A stretch of DNA of 64,000 nt, from NCBI RefSeq assembly GCF_020166515.1, contig NZ_JAINZT010000002.1, forward strand, positions 496,001 to 560,000, given 5' to 3'. Positions 44,344 to 53,406 of the stretch are shown here, piece after piece (the stretch's first letter is position 1; each line of letters opens with the position of its first letter). Below the pieces are notes generated by a model. That model was not told the DNA's origin. It did not search any database and worked only from the letters and a program-made list of their open reading frames with translations. The stretch is from Robertkochia flava (GTDB lineage: Bacteria > Bacteroidota > Bacteroidia > Flavobacteriales > Flavobacteriaceae). The position numbers and the translations under genes are program-made.

Positions 44344-45483
44344 ATGGCAACAGATACATCATCATTAAATTTGAATAAGGAAATAGAACAGGCAGAAGAC
44401 TTTTTACCCATTCTCGGCACCGATTACGTGGAGCTTTATGTGGGGAATGCCAAGCAGGCGGCTCATTATTACCGTTCTGCCTGGGGATTTCAACCGGTCG
44501 CGTATGCCGGACTGGAGACCGGGGTAAAAGACAGGGTGTCTTACGTGCTCCAACAAGATAAAATAAGATTGGTATTAACATCACCGCTTCAGGAGGGGGG
44601 TGATATTAACCGGCATATCGACAAACATGGAGACGGGGTGAAAACCGTAGCCCTCTGGGTGGATGACGCTGCAAAGAGTTACCGGGAAACGGTCAAGCGC
44701 GGTGCAGAGAGTTATATGGAACCCAAAACGATTAAGGATGAGAACGGAGAAGTGATTTTGTCCGGTATTCATACCTATGGAGAGACCGTACACGTATTTG
44801 TAGAGCGCAAGAATTACAACGGACCATTTATGCCCGGATTCAAAAAATGGGATCCGGAATATAAGCCAGAACCGCTCGGTTTAAAATATATAGACCATAT
44901 GGTGGGAAATGTAGGGTGGAATGAAATGAATAAATGGTGTGAGTTCTACGCCAAGGTCATGGGATTCGCTCAGTTGGTATCTTTTGATGACAAGGACATC
45001 TCTACCGAATACACCGCTCTGATGAGTAAGGTGATGAGCAACGGGAACGGAAGGATCAAGTTTCCGATCAATGAACCTGCAGAAGGGCGTAAAAAGTCAC
45101 AGATTGAAGAGTATATTGATTTCTACAATGGCGCCGGGGTGCAGCACATAGCAGTAGCCACAGACAATATCATTGAAACGGTAAAGGCCCTTAAGGCAAG
45201 AGGAGTGGAATTTCTATATGTGCCTGAAACCTATTATGAAACGGTTCTTGACCGGGTTGGGGAAATCGATGAAGACCTTGAGCCGTTAAAAGAACTGGGT
45301 ATACTTATCGATCGTGATGACGAAGGCTATCTTTTACAGCTGTTTACCAAACCTGTTTTGGACAGGCCAACCATGTTTTTCGAGATTATTCAGCGAAAAG
45401 GAGCTAAATCCTTTGGAAAAGGAAACTTTAAAGCACTGTTCGAAGCCATTGAGCGCGAACAGGAAATGAGGGGAACACTGTAA
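44344..45483 (+). CDS. hppD: 4-hydroxyphenylpyruvate dioxygenase
   Basis: A 379-residue two-domain enzyme of the vicinal oxygen chelate superfamily that converts 4-hydroxyphenylpyruvate to homogentisate. The three iron ligands lie in YIDHMVGNV, GVQHIAVATDN and FFEIIQRKG, and the C-terminal helix FGKGNFKALFEAIEREQ is the standard gate. It follows hmgA with no terminator between, so the two may share a message, though 112 bp leaves room for its own promoter. Confidence 0.96.
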   Translation: MATDTSSLNLNKEIEQAEDFLPILGTDYVELYVGNAKQAAHYYRSAWGFQPVAYAGLETGVKDRVSYVLQQDKIRLVLTSPLQEGGDINRHIDKHGDGVKTVALWVDDAAKSYRETVKRGAESYMEPKTIKDENGEVILSGIHTYGETVHVFVERKNYNGPFMPGFKKWDPEYKPEPLGLKYIDHMVGNVGWNEMNKWCEFYAKVMGFAQLVSFDDKDISTEYTALMSKVMSNGNGRIKFPINEPAEGRKKSQIEEYIDFYNGAGVQHIAVATDNIIETVKALKARGVEFLYVPETYYETVLDRVGEIDEDLEPLKELGILIDRDDEGYLLQLFTKPVLDRPTMFFEIIQRKGAKSFGKGNFKALFEAIEREQEMRGTL

Positions 45484-45591
45484 AATCAATTTATTATTAA
45501 AAATATCACAATCAACCCAAGCTATTATTATACAGATGTTATAAAAATAGTTAAACTGTAAGTGAGGACTTTTAAATCTCAAAAGGTGACG

Positions 45592-45599
45592 TATATTTG
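45592..45599 (+). promoter_or_regulatory. -7 promoter element (TATATTTG) for the candidate RNA
   Basis: TATATTTG matches TAnnTTTG exactly, with no ORF after it and a terminator about 110 bp downstream. The 298-bp gap 45484-45781 contains no tRNA-like fold. Confidence 0.5.
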
Positions 45600-45603
45600 C
45601 ACC

Positions 45604-45711
45604 CGCAAAAGAGGGTGGTGCCCTTTTGCTGACTTTAAGTAAAGTTTTCATAATTTAAAGTTTTTGGTTGGTTAATGGAAAAGCCTGGCTCTGTGCCGGG
45701 CTTTTTTTTTG
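45604..45711 (+). ncRNA. Candidate small RNA between hppD and the DUF3108 gene
   Basis: Starting about 5 bp after a -7 box, the segment has a hairpin GCAAAAG/CTTTTGC (45605-45611 with 45623-45629), a second stem ACTTTAA/TTAAAGT (45632-45638 with 45655-45661) and ends in a strong terminator. No start codon with a sensible frame is present. The layout promoter, two stems and terminator is that of a small RNA of about 105 nt. It could instead be the 3' end of the hppD transcript. I cannot assign it to a family. Confidence 0.45.
45681..45711 (+). terminator. Intrinsic terminator in the hppD-DUF3108 gap
   Basis: AAGCCTGGC (45681-45689) pairs with GCCGGGCTT (45695-45703, one G:T pair) over a five-base loop, followed by a run of T's to 45710. 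Confidence 0.9.
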
Positions 45712-45769
45712 GTTTTTGGAATAATAATTGTTTATTAATCCGTTAGCACTAGTATGTTACCGAATTTTA

Positions 45770-45777
45770 TATTTTTG
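45770..45777 (+). promoter_or_regulatory. -7 promoter element (TATTTTTG) only four bases before the DUF3108 ATG
   Basis: TATTTTTG matches TAnnTTTG exactly; CACC separates it from the ATG at 45782. The message would be leaderless. Confidence 0.4.
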
Positions 45778-45781
45778 CACC

Positions 45782-46582
45782 ATGTTCAGAAACCTGCGAT
45801 ATAGCACTTTAGCTATTCTGATATTTCTGTTCTCCTCTTTTGTGAACCAGGGAGATAACGGGAATGTGGATAATATTTTTAAGTCAGGCGAATGGTTTCG
45901 CTTCCGCATTCATTACGGCTTATTTAATGCCAGTTACGCCACCCTTTCCTTAAGAGAGGAGCAGTTTAAAGGACAAGATGTTTTTCATGTGGTTGGCGAA
46001 GGGAGAACAACCGGGTTGGCCAGGTGGTTTTTTAAAGTAGATGATGTTTATGAGACCTACTTTGATAAAGAAACCGGGAAACCCTATCGTTTTATTCGCC
46101 AGATCGATGAAGGAGGCTATACCAAAGACCTCCTGATCGATTTTGACCATAATGATCATAAAGCCCTTGTGGTAAACCGGAAACACGGTTCAAAATCGGT
46201 GATCCCGACCACCGAGGGCATTCAGGACCTCTTGTCTGCTTTTTATTATCTGAGGAATAATTATGAATCAGAGGATTTAAGAATAGGGCAGGAGATCGAA
46301 CTGGATCTTTTGTACGATGAAGATGAGGTGTTTAAGTTCAGGCTTAAATTTTTGGGCAAAGAGATCGTAGAAACGAAGTTTGGAGATATCAAATGCCTGA
46401 AATTCAGGCCATATGTGTACTCCGGACGCGTGTTTAAGGAAGAAGAGAGTCTCACCCTTTGGGTGTCTGATGATATGAATAAGATCCCGGTTCGCATACA
46501 GGCTGACCTGGTGATCGGTTCGCTTAAGGCTGATCTGGATGCCTTTAAAGGGTTGAAATATCAATTTAAAATAGATATGTAG
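45782..46582 (+). CDS. DUF3108 periplasmic protein
   Basis: A 266-residue exported protein. A hydrophobic signal (STLAILIFLFSSFV) precedes the family start FKSGEWFRFRIHYGLFNASYATL and the motif DDVYETYFDKETGKPYRFIRQIDEGGY. DUF3108 is a beta-sandwich of unknown role found in envelope proteins of Proteobacteria and Bacteroidota. The open frame extends back to 45728, before the -7 box, so the ATG at 45782 is preferred. Tryptophan dioxygenase starts 2 bp after its stop and the M23 peptidase overlaps that, which implies one operon. Confidence 0.88.
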   Translation: MFRNLRYSTLAILIFLFSSFVNQGDNGNVDNIFKSGEWFRFRIHYGLFNASYATLSLREEQFKGQDVFHVVGEGRTTGLARWFFKVDDVYETYFDKETGKPYRFIRQIDEGGYTKDLLIDFDHNDHKALVVNRKHGSKSVIPTTEGIQDLLSAFYYLRNNYESEDLRIGQEIELDLLYDEDEVFKFRLKFLGKEIVETKFGDIKCLKFRPYVYSGRVFKEEESLTLWVSDDMNKIPVRIQADLVIGSLKADLDAFKGLKYQFKIDM

Positions 46583-46584
46583 GA

Positions 46585-47556
46585 ATGGGCATTTCGCCGG
46601 AAATTGAAAAAAGAATAGCGTTGCTTGAGGAGAAGTACAGGAACTCCGGTCAGGATCTTGGCTCATACCTTGACGGACTTCTCCACGACAGGTATCTTAC
46701 CTATTGGGATTATATTCATTTGGATACGCTGCTGAGTTTGCAGGTTCCCAAAACCCATTTTCCCGATGAAGAGATCTTTATCATGTATCACCAGATAACT
46801 GAGCTCTATTTTAAATTGATCATCCATGAGCAAAAGCAGATCATTGATGACCGCCTGCAGGACGTGGAGTTCTATATCCGGAAGATCGATCGCATCAACA
46901 ATTATTACAAAAGTCTGATCACCTCTTTCGATATCATGATCAAGGGGATGGACCGGGAACAATTCCTGCAGTACCGCATGTCTTTATTACCTGCAAGCGG
47001 ATTCCAAAGTGCACAGTTCCGGATGATAGAACTTTATGCCACCCCCCTGGAGAACCTGTTGCATAATTCGGTACAGGGTCAATTTGATGCCGATACCGGT
47101 CTGGAGACCTTATACGAGAATATTTATTGGAAAAAAGGGGCTGTTGATTCAAGAACCGGGGAAAAAACCCTGACCCTGAAGCAATTTGAATATCGGTATA
47201 CACCCCGCTTTTTAAGGATTGCCAATCAGGTGAAAGGGAGTACCCTTTATGAAAAATACCTCGCCTTACCGGAGGAGGCGCAAAAGGATGAGCGCCTAAT
47301 AAGATCCATGCGCACCCTGGACCAGAATGCTAACATCAACTGGAACCTGATGCATATGGGCGCGGCTTACCGCCACCTGAGTAAAGAAAAAATGACTATT
47401 GAAGCTACCGGTGGTACCAATTGGAAGCAATACCTGCCCCCAAGTTTTCAAAAAGTCATCTTTTTTCCCGCTTTTTGGAGTGAACAGGAAAAGGACGACT
47501 GGGGGAAACAATGGGTAGAACATATTTTTAATCCTCAAATCAAAAAGAATGCTTAA
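46585..47556 (+). CDS. Tryptophan 2,3-dioxygenase family protein
   Basis: A 323-residue helical haem dioxygenase that opens the indole ring of tryptophan to N-formylkynurenine. Typical blocks are LHLDTLLSLQ-like (here YIHLDTLLSLQVPKTHFPDE), EIFIMYHQITELYFKL, a C-terminal haem-binding His in NWNLMHMGAAYRHL, and the substrate loop ATGGTNW. The last part is a good family match. With hmgA/hppD nearby it makes this an aromatic amino-acid breakdown region. Its 3' end overlaps the M23 gene by 8 bp. Confidence 0.9.
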   Translation: MGISPEIEKRIALLEEKYRNSGQDLGSYLDGLLHDRYLTYWDYIHLDTLLSLQVPKTHFPDEEIFIMYHQITELYFKLIIHEQKQIIDDRLQDVEFYIRKIDRINNYYKSLITSFDIMIKGMDREQFLQYRMSLLPASGFQSAQFRMIELYATPLENLLHNSVQGQFDADTGLETLYENIYWKKGAVDSRTGEKTLTLKQFEYRYTPRFLRIANQVKGSTLYEKYLALPEEAQKDERLIRSMRTLDQNANINWNLMHMGAAYRHLSKEKMTIEATGGTNWKQYLPPSFQKVIFFPAFWSEQEKDDWGKQWVEHIFNPQIKKNA

Positions 47557-48847
47557 AAATGTTATGGTTGGAGCCCTGCTGCTTTTGGCAGTAGTGGCAT
47601 GTAAAAATGAAGAGAAAAAGGGAGAGACCATTAAAGCGAGTGCCAAGGCAGAGGTGAAGGCCCTGCCTGAACCTGAATTCGAATATGGTTATAACCTGAA
47701 TGATTTTAAAGTGGTGCGGGATACCATTAAGAGCGGGGATAGTTTTGGGGAGATCCTCCAGAGATATAAGCTTGAATATCCGCAGATCTACCACATCGTG
47801 GAAGGGGCAAAGGATTCATTTAACGTTGCCAGTTTACAGGCAGGTAAACCCTATACCCTGCTGTGTTCTAAGGAAGACAGCCTGCAACGACCTGTGAGTT
47901 TTATTTATGAACCGAACAGGGTAGATTATGTGGTTATTGATTTCAGTGATTCCACAAGGGTTAGAAAGGAAAGTAAGCCTGTGAAAATAGTGGAGCGGGA
48001 AGTATCCGGAGTTATTAACAGTTCCTTGTATGAAAGTTTTCTTGAAAACGATGTGAATCTGCTGGTGGCCTATAAAATGTCGGATATCTATGCCTGGACC
48101 ATCGATTTCTTCAGAATACAGGAGGGCGATCGTTTTAAGGTGATCTTTACGGAGAAATTTGTGGAAGATAGTATTTCTGTCGGGGTAGGTGAAGTGAAGG
48201 CCGCTTATTTTGAGCATAAGGGAGAGCCGGTTTACGCTTTTCCTTTTGAGGTAGATTCAGTGAAGCATATTGTTGACTATTTCGATGCGGATGCAAAGAA
48301 TTTGAGAAGAGCCTTTCTCCGCGCTCCCGTACAATTTAGCAGGATCTCTTCCCGCTACAACCTAAAAAGAAGAATCGCTTATTACGGCTATAAAGTAAGG
48401 CCTCATAAAGGGACAGATTTCGCTGCGCCTATCGGCACCCCCATCCTGTCAACAGCCAATGGTACCGTTATCGAATCGGCGCGTAAGGGCGGTAACGGAA
48501 ATTACGTAAAAATAAAGCACAACGGAACCTATACAACCCAGTACCTGCACATGCAGAAACGCCTGGTTAAGGTGGGGGATTTTGTGAAACAGGGTGATGT
48601 GATCGGAACCATTGGAATGACTGGAAATACCGGGGGACCTCATGTGTGTTACCGATTCTGGAAGAATGGCCGACAGGTAGATCCTTTCAGGCAGGACCTT
48701 CCCGATGCAGAACCTATTACAGACAGCCTTAAGGAAGAATACCTGAAGCATATCTCCCCGATCAAAGAGCGCCTGGATGCGATCGCTTTTCCTGCCGAAC
48801 GTGCTGGGGAAGGTGAACAGAATGAATTAGTAACAATGAACGAATAA
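47549..48847 (+). CDS. M23 peptidoglycan DD-metallopeptidase lipoprotein
   Basis: A 432-residue lipoprotein with a signal ending LAVVAC. An OapA/LysM-like region (IKSGDSFGEILQRY) comes first, then the M23 domain. Zinc ligands His286 and Asp290 are clear (HKGTD). The last motif is H365-V-C in GGPHVCYRF, where LytM enzymes have HxH; Bacteroidota homologues with this Cys are common, as I recall. The enzyme probably cuts peptide cross-bridges, unless the substitution makes it a regulator like EnvC. It follows TDO with overlap and precedes pgi by 9 bp. Confidence 0.9.
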   Translation: MLKNVMVGALLLLAVVACKNEEKKGETIKASAKAEVKALPEPEFEYGYNLNDFKVVRDTIKSGDSFGEILQRYKLEYPQIYHIVEGAKDSFNVASLQAGKPYTLLCSKEDSLQRPVSFIYEPNRVDYVVIDFSDSTRVRKESKPVKIVEREVSGVINSSLYESFLENDVNLLVAYKMSDIYAWTIDFFRIQEGDRFKVIFTEKFVEDSISVGVGEVKAAYFEHKGEPVYAFPFEVDSVKHIVDYFDADAKNLRRAFLRAPVQFSRISSRYNLKRRIAYYGYKVRPHKGTDFAAPIGTPILSTANGTVIESARKGGNGNYVKIKHNGTYTTQYLHMQKRLVKVGDFVKQGDVIGTIGMTGNTGGPHVCYRFWKNGRQVDPFRQDLPDAEPITDSLKEEYLKHISPIKERLDAIAFPAERAGEGEQNELVTMNE

Positions 48848-48856
48848 TAGCAAATT

Positions 48857-50497
48857 ATGGCTTTAAAATCGATAGATCCAACCACTACCGGTGCCTGGAG
48901 AAAGCTTGAAGCTCATTATAATGAGATAAAGGATACACATATGATGGAGCTCTTTAGGGAAAACCCTCAAAGAGCTGAAGAAATGGCAATAGAATGGAAT
49001 GATTTCTTTATCGATTATTCCAAAAACCGCATTACTGGTGAAACCATGAGTCTTTTGCTGGAGCTGGCAAAAGAAGTGGGGCTAAAAGATGCGATTGCTA
49101 AATATTTCGGTGGAGATCTGATTAACGAGACCGAGGGAAGGGCGGTTTTACATACGGCGCTGAGGGCTGCTGAGACTGATGAGGTACAGGTAAACGGGGA
49201 AAATGTTATTCCCGAGGTGTATAAGGTTCGCAACAAGATCCGTGAATTCTCGGCTTCGGTAATAAATGGGAACCGCAAGGGGTATACCGGCAAACCGTTC
49301 ACCCATGTGGTAAATATTGGGATCGGAGGATCTGACCTGGGACCTGCCATGGTAACGGAGGCACTTGCATATTACAAGAATCACCTGGAAGTGCGTTTTA
49401 TCAGTAATGTAGACGGAGATCATGTTCAGGAAAGTCTGAAAGGCCTCAATCCTGAAACTACCCTGTTTGTGATCGTCTCCAAAACCTTTACCACCCAGGA
49501 AACCCTGAGCAATGCCAACACGGCTAAGCAATGGTTCCTGAAGTCAGCTTCCGGGGAAGATGTGGCAAAACATTTCGTGGCTGTATCTACCAACCTGGAG
49601 AAAATTGAAGAATTCGGAATTCATAGCGATAACGTGTTCCCTATGTGGGACTGGGTTGGGGGAAGATTTTCTCTGTGGAGTGCGGTGGGACTATCTATTG
49701 CACTTGCCGTAGGATATGAGAACTATTCCAGGTTGCTGGACGGAGCAAGGGCAATGGATAATCATTTCAGGGAAGCCTCATTCGAAAGAAATATACCCGT
49801 TATTCTCTCTCTTCTCAATATCTGGTATAACAATTTCTTTGACGCCGAGAGTGAAGCCATTATTCCATATACCCAATACCTGCATAGGTTTTCTGCGTAT
49901 TTGCAACAGGGCATCATGGAAAGTAACGGGAAAAGTGTTGACAGATCCGGGAAAAGGGTCGGCTATCAGACCGGAACCATTATCTGGGGTGAGCCCGGAA
50001 CCAATTCTCAGCACGCCTTTTTTCAGCTGATTCATCAGGGTACTAAACTGATACCATCCGATTTTATCGGGTATGCAGAACCTCTCCACGGAGATATGGA
50101 TCACCACAGGAAACTGATGTCCAATTTCTTTGCCCAGACAGAAGCCCTGTTGAATGGTAAGGATAAAGAGGTGGTCATCGGAGAGCTAAAGGCCCAGGGG
50201 AAGAGTTCGGAAGAAATAGAAAAACTATTGCCGTTTAAGATCTTTGAAGGGAATAAACCTACGAATACGTTTTTAATTGACAGGCTTACCCCACAGTCCC
50301 TTGGGGCCCTGATCGCGTTGTACGAACATAAGATCTTTGTTCAGGGAGTAATCTGGAACATTTTCAGTTATGATCAATGGGGAGTGGAGCTTGGTAAGCA
50401 ACTTGCTAACGAAATATTAAAAGATTTCCAGGGGGGCGCTGTTGCGGATCACGATGCTTCTACGGCTAATTTGATACGAAGATTTATAGAAAATTAA
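48857..50497 (+). CDS. pgi: Glucose-6-phosphate isomerase
   Basis: A 546-residue PGI interconverting glucose-6-phosphate and fructose-6-phosphate. Family blocks are [26 protein letters not shown] and [16 protein letters not shown]; the catalytic Glu and His lie in NGKSVDRSG-type and [13 protein letters not shown] segments. It closes the DUF3108-TDO-M23-pgi group and is followed by a strong terminator. Confidence 0.97.
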   Translation: MALKSIDPTTTGAWRKLEAHYNEIKDTHMMELFRENPQRAEEMAIEWNDFFIDYSKNRITGETMSLLLELAKEVGLKDAIAKYFGGDLINETEGRAVLHTALRAAETDEVQVNGENVIPEVYKVRNKIREFSASVINGNRKGYTGKPFTHVVNIGIGGSDLGPAMVTEALAYYKNHLEVRFISNVDGDHVQESLKGLNPETTLFVIVSKTFTTQETLSNANTAKQWFLKSASGEDVAKHFVAVSTNLEKIEEFGIHSDNVFPMWDWVGGRFSLWSAVGLSIALAVGYENYSRLLDGARAMDNHFREASFERNIPVILSLLNIWYNNFFDAESEAIIPYTQYLHRFSAYLQQGIMESNGKSVDRSGKRVGYQTGTIIWGEPGTNSQHAFFQLIHQGTKLIPSDFIGYAEPLHGDMDHHRKLMSNFFAQTEALLNGKDKEVVIGELKAQGKSSEEIEKLLPFKIFEGNKPTNTFLIDRLTPQSLGALIALYEHKIFVQGVIWNIFSYDQWGVELGKQLANEILKDFQGGAVADHDASTANLIRRFIEN

Positions 50498-50530
50498 CAT
50501 TTAGGAAAGTTAAATTTAATTTTTCTCACA

Positions 50531-50575
50531 AAAGGGCTGACAATCTTATCAATTTGATTGTCAGCCTTTTGTTAT
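50531..50575 (+). terminator. Intrinsic terminator after pgi
   Basis: A 15-bp stem (50531-50545 with 50556-50570, one G:T pair) around a ten-base loop, followed by TTATTT. Confidence 0.85.
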
Positions 50576-50658
50576 TTAAAATTTTGTTAATATTGCAAAG
50601 TGAAATTTTGTAACGCAAAATGCGATTTTTACGCAGCTATTCATCTAATATCATTCTA

Positions 50659-53307
50659 ATGAGAACATTTTACAACTTTTTAATGGTACTGCTGGTCTTA
50701 CTTACCAGTAGTTCAATTTATGCTCAGGGAGTTATCACCGGAACGGTGACAGACCAGGAGTTAAATGAACCTTTACCGGGAGCTAATGTGACCGTTAAGG
50801 GTGCAGGTACAGGAACTTCTACCGACTTCGATGGGAAGTTCAGCCTGGAGGTAGGAATTTCTTCAGGAACACTTGTAATTAGTTATATAGGTTTTGTAGC
50901 TCAGGAAGTGCCCTTTACCATGACAGGCAGTTCCCTGGATATCGGAACCATCAGGCTTTCTGCTGATGCAGAGGAATTGGAAGGTGTGGTTGTTGTTGGA
51001 TCCGGGGTTATTGACCTGGCACGTGACCGACAAACACCTATAGCTGTTTCTTCGATCAGCGCCGCTGAGATTCAGCAAAAAGCGGTGGGGAATGTCGAAT
51101 TCCCTGAAATTCTAAAGAATACGCCTAACGTTTATGTTTCCAACCAGGCCGGTGGTTTTGGTGATTCTCAGATGTTTGTGAGAGGATTCGACCAGACCAA
51201 TACTGCTTTCCTGCTTAACGGACAGCCAATTAACGGTATGGAAGACGGAAGAATGTACTGGTCCAATTGGTCCGGTATGTCAGATATCGCTAATGGGATT
51301 CAGATCCAAAGGGGTCTGGGATCTTCTAAACTGGCTATCTCCTCTGTGGGAGGTACGGTGAATATCGTAACCCGGGCTACCGACAGGAACGAGGGAGGTT
51401 TTGCCCGTTTTATGGTGGGTAACGGAAGCTATTTTAAGACAACAGCATCCTATGATACCGGGATTAATGAAAACGGATGGGGATTCTCTTTCCTTTTTGA
51501 TCATTGGCAGGCACATAGCAAATGGGCTAACGGTACCAAAGGACAAGGACAGAACTACTTCTTTTCTGTAGGAAAGCAAGCGGGAGACCACAACTTTAAC
51601 TTTTTGATCACCGGTGCGCCTCAGTGGCACGATCAGAACTTTTCCAAAGGTCTTGACCTGTATGACCGATATGGTTTAAAATACAACAACAACTACGGTT
51701 TTCTTAATGGGGAGTACCTCTCGCTTCGTCGTAATTATTACCACAAACCTGTTCTTAACCTGAACTGGGACTGGAATATTTCTGAGAAATCCAACTTCTC
51801 TACTGTAGTGTATGCTTCCTTTGGTCGTGGAGGAGGAACCGGAGATTATGGAAATGGGATCCGATTTATAGATTATCCTGATGGAGATCCGGATATCCAG
51901 CGAGGGGCTTACAATCCTGAGAACGGATTGATCGATTGGGATTATATCGTAAATACTTCGAACGCCAATTTACCCAATAACCTGAGTCAAGGCTTTAATG
52001 GAACAATTTTAAGGTCTTCGGTAAATAACCACGCCTGGTATGGATCTGTATTTAATTACAGCTACGATACCCTGGAGAACTTTACTTTTAACGTAGGAGC
52101 CGATTTCCGTTTCTACAAGGGAGACCACTTCCGTCAGATCGTCGATCTTTTAGGACTAGACGGGCGTATTGAGCCAATTTCAGGACGTCCTGACGATTAT
52201 GTGGTTAGCGCTACTTTCGAAGCTAACCCATGGGCGGCACTGTTTGATTATGCCGATGAGGGAGAGCGTATCAATTACGACTACTCAGAGAACATTAACT
52301 ACCAGGGAGGTTTTGGACAGGTGGAGTATTCCAACGGAGGCTTTACTGCCTTCGTTCAGGGGTCGGTATCCAACCAATCTTATAAGCGAGAGGATCGCGG
52401 TAACTTTGATTCAGATAATCCAAAGACGTCTCCTACAGTAAACAAAGGAGGTTACAATATCAAAGGTGGGGCTTCCTGGAATATCACCGAGGGTCATACC
52501 GTATTTGTGAACTCAGGTAAGTACTCAAGACAACCTTTCCTGGATAATATTTTCCCTAACAGGAATGATCAGACCGAATTGGCCGATCCTGAGGTGGAAA
52601 ATGAAGAGATCTTCGGATTTGAAGGAGGATACCGTTTTCAGAGTTCTGACTTCAGGTTAAACGTGAATGGATATTATACCAAGTGGGATAACAGGTTCCT
52701 TGCATCCAGCGGAGATTACGAAGATGGAGCTGGTAATGTAGTGTTTGCAAACTTCCAGTTCAGCAATATCGGGCAGGTTCACAAAGGGTTTGAAATCGAT
52801 GCCAAGTATAAGCCATCTGTTGACTTGATGCTAAGAGGTTATTTTACTGCTGGTGACTGGCAATTAGAGGGAACTACACCGCTGCGTATCTTTAACAACG
52901 ATACCAATGAAGAAATTGCACAGGAAACAGTTAACCTGACAGATACTAAAGTGGGGCAGGCTCCTCAAACTTCCTATGGAATTGGAGCTTCTTACAGCTT
53001 CATTCCAAATAAACTGACGGTTGATGTTGACTGGAACGGATATGCGAATCTTTACGGATTTGTAGATGTAGAGGATGTGGTGGAAGCTTCAAGAAATGGA
53101 GAAGCCTATGAGTCAGAAAAGTTGAATAACTATTCTCTTTTCGATCTTGGTGCAACCTATATCTTTAATCTTGGCGACAATAACCTGACGCTAAGAGGTA
53201 ATATCTACAACCTTTTTGATAATGAGTATATCAATCAACGCGATAATTTTGGGTATTTCTACGGAAACGGTCTTACCTGGAATATGAGTGTTCGTTATAA
53301 CTTCTAA
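50659..53307 (+). CDS. TonB-dependent receptor with a CarboxypepD_reg domain
   Basis: An 882-residue outer-membrane receptor. A signal peptide ends SSIYAQ; a CarboxypepD_reg domain follows (GVITGTVTDQELNEPLPGAN), then the plug (AVGNVEFPEILKNTPNVYVS, with FVRGFDQTNTAFLLNGQP), and a 22-strand barrel ending in LTWNMSVRYNF. No SusD gene is beside it, so it is not a classic polysaccharide-utilisation receptor. Ligand unknown. The frame is open from 50620; ATG 50659 gives the signal peptide. A weak TTTG-N16-TAATATTG at 50568-50595 overlaps the pgi terminator. Confidence 0.93.
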   Translation: MRTFYNFLMVLLVLLTSSSIYAQGVITGTVTDQELNEPLPGANVTVKGAGTGTSTDFDGKFSLEVGISSGTLVISYIGFVAQEVPFTMTGSSLDIGTIRLSADAEELEGVVVVGSGVIDLARDRQTPIAVSSISAAEIQQKAVGNVEFPEILKNTPNVYVSNQAGGFGDSQMFVRGFDQTNTAFLLNGQPINGMEDGRMYWSNWSGMSDIANGIQIQRGLGSSKLAISSVGGTVNIVTRATDRNEGGFARFMVGNGSYFKTTASYDTGINENGWGFSFLFDHWQAHSKWANGTKGQGQNYFFSVGKQAGDHNFNFLITGAPQWHDQNFSKGLDLYDRYGLKYNNNYGFLNGEYLSLRRNYYHKPVLNLNWDWNISEKSNFSTVVYASFGRGGGTGDYGNGIRFIDYPDGDPDIQRGAYNPENGLIDWDYIVNTSNANLPNNLSQGFNGTILRSSVNNHAWYGSVFNYSYDTLENFTFNVGADFRFYKGDHFRQIVDLLGLDGRIEPISGRPDDYVVSATFEANPWAALFDYADEGERINYDYSENINYQGGFGQVEYSNGGFTAFVQGSVSNQSYKREDRGNFDSDNPKTSPTVNKGGYNIKGGASWNITEGHTVFVNSGKYSRQPFLDNIFPNRNDQTELADPEVENEEIFGFEGGYRFQSSDFRLNVNGYYTKWDNRFLASSGDYEDGAGNVVFANFQFSNIGQVHKGFEIDAKYKPSVDLMLRGYFTAGDWQLEGTTPLRIFNNDTNEEIAQETVNLTDTKVGQAPQTSYGIGASYSFIPNKLTVDVDWNGYANLYGFVDVEDVVEASRNGEAYESEKLNNYSLFDLGATYIFNLGDNNLTLRGNIYNLFDNEYINQRDNFGYFYGNGLTWNMSVRYNF

Positions 53308-53330
53308 TCTTTCATCGGAAAGATATGCCA

Positions 53331-53361
53331 AAAGCCCCGCCGGAAAGCGGGGCTTTTTTAT
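53331..53361 (+). terminator. Intrinsic terminator after the TonB receptor
   Basis: AAAGCCCCGC (53331-53340) pairs perfectly with GCGGGGCTTT (53347-53356), loop CGGAAA, then T's. Confidence 0.93.
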
Positions 53362-53373
53362 AAGTAAAATGCT

Positions 53374-53381
53374 TACATTTG
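53374..53381 (+). promoter_or_regulatory. -7 promoter element (TACATTTG) for the gene at 53407
   Basis: TACATTTG matches TAnnTTTG exactly, 25 bp before the ATG; no -33 box, because the terminator T run sits there. Confidence 0.4.
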
Positions 53382-53406
53382 AGAAGCAATTATAATCTGA
53401 AAGAAA

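Noticed and set aside
50659-53307. SusC-type receptor of a polysaccharide utilisation locus
   Set aside because: No SusD gene or glycoside hydrolases are adjacent; kept as a general TonB receptor.
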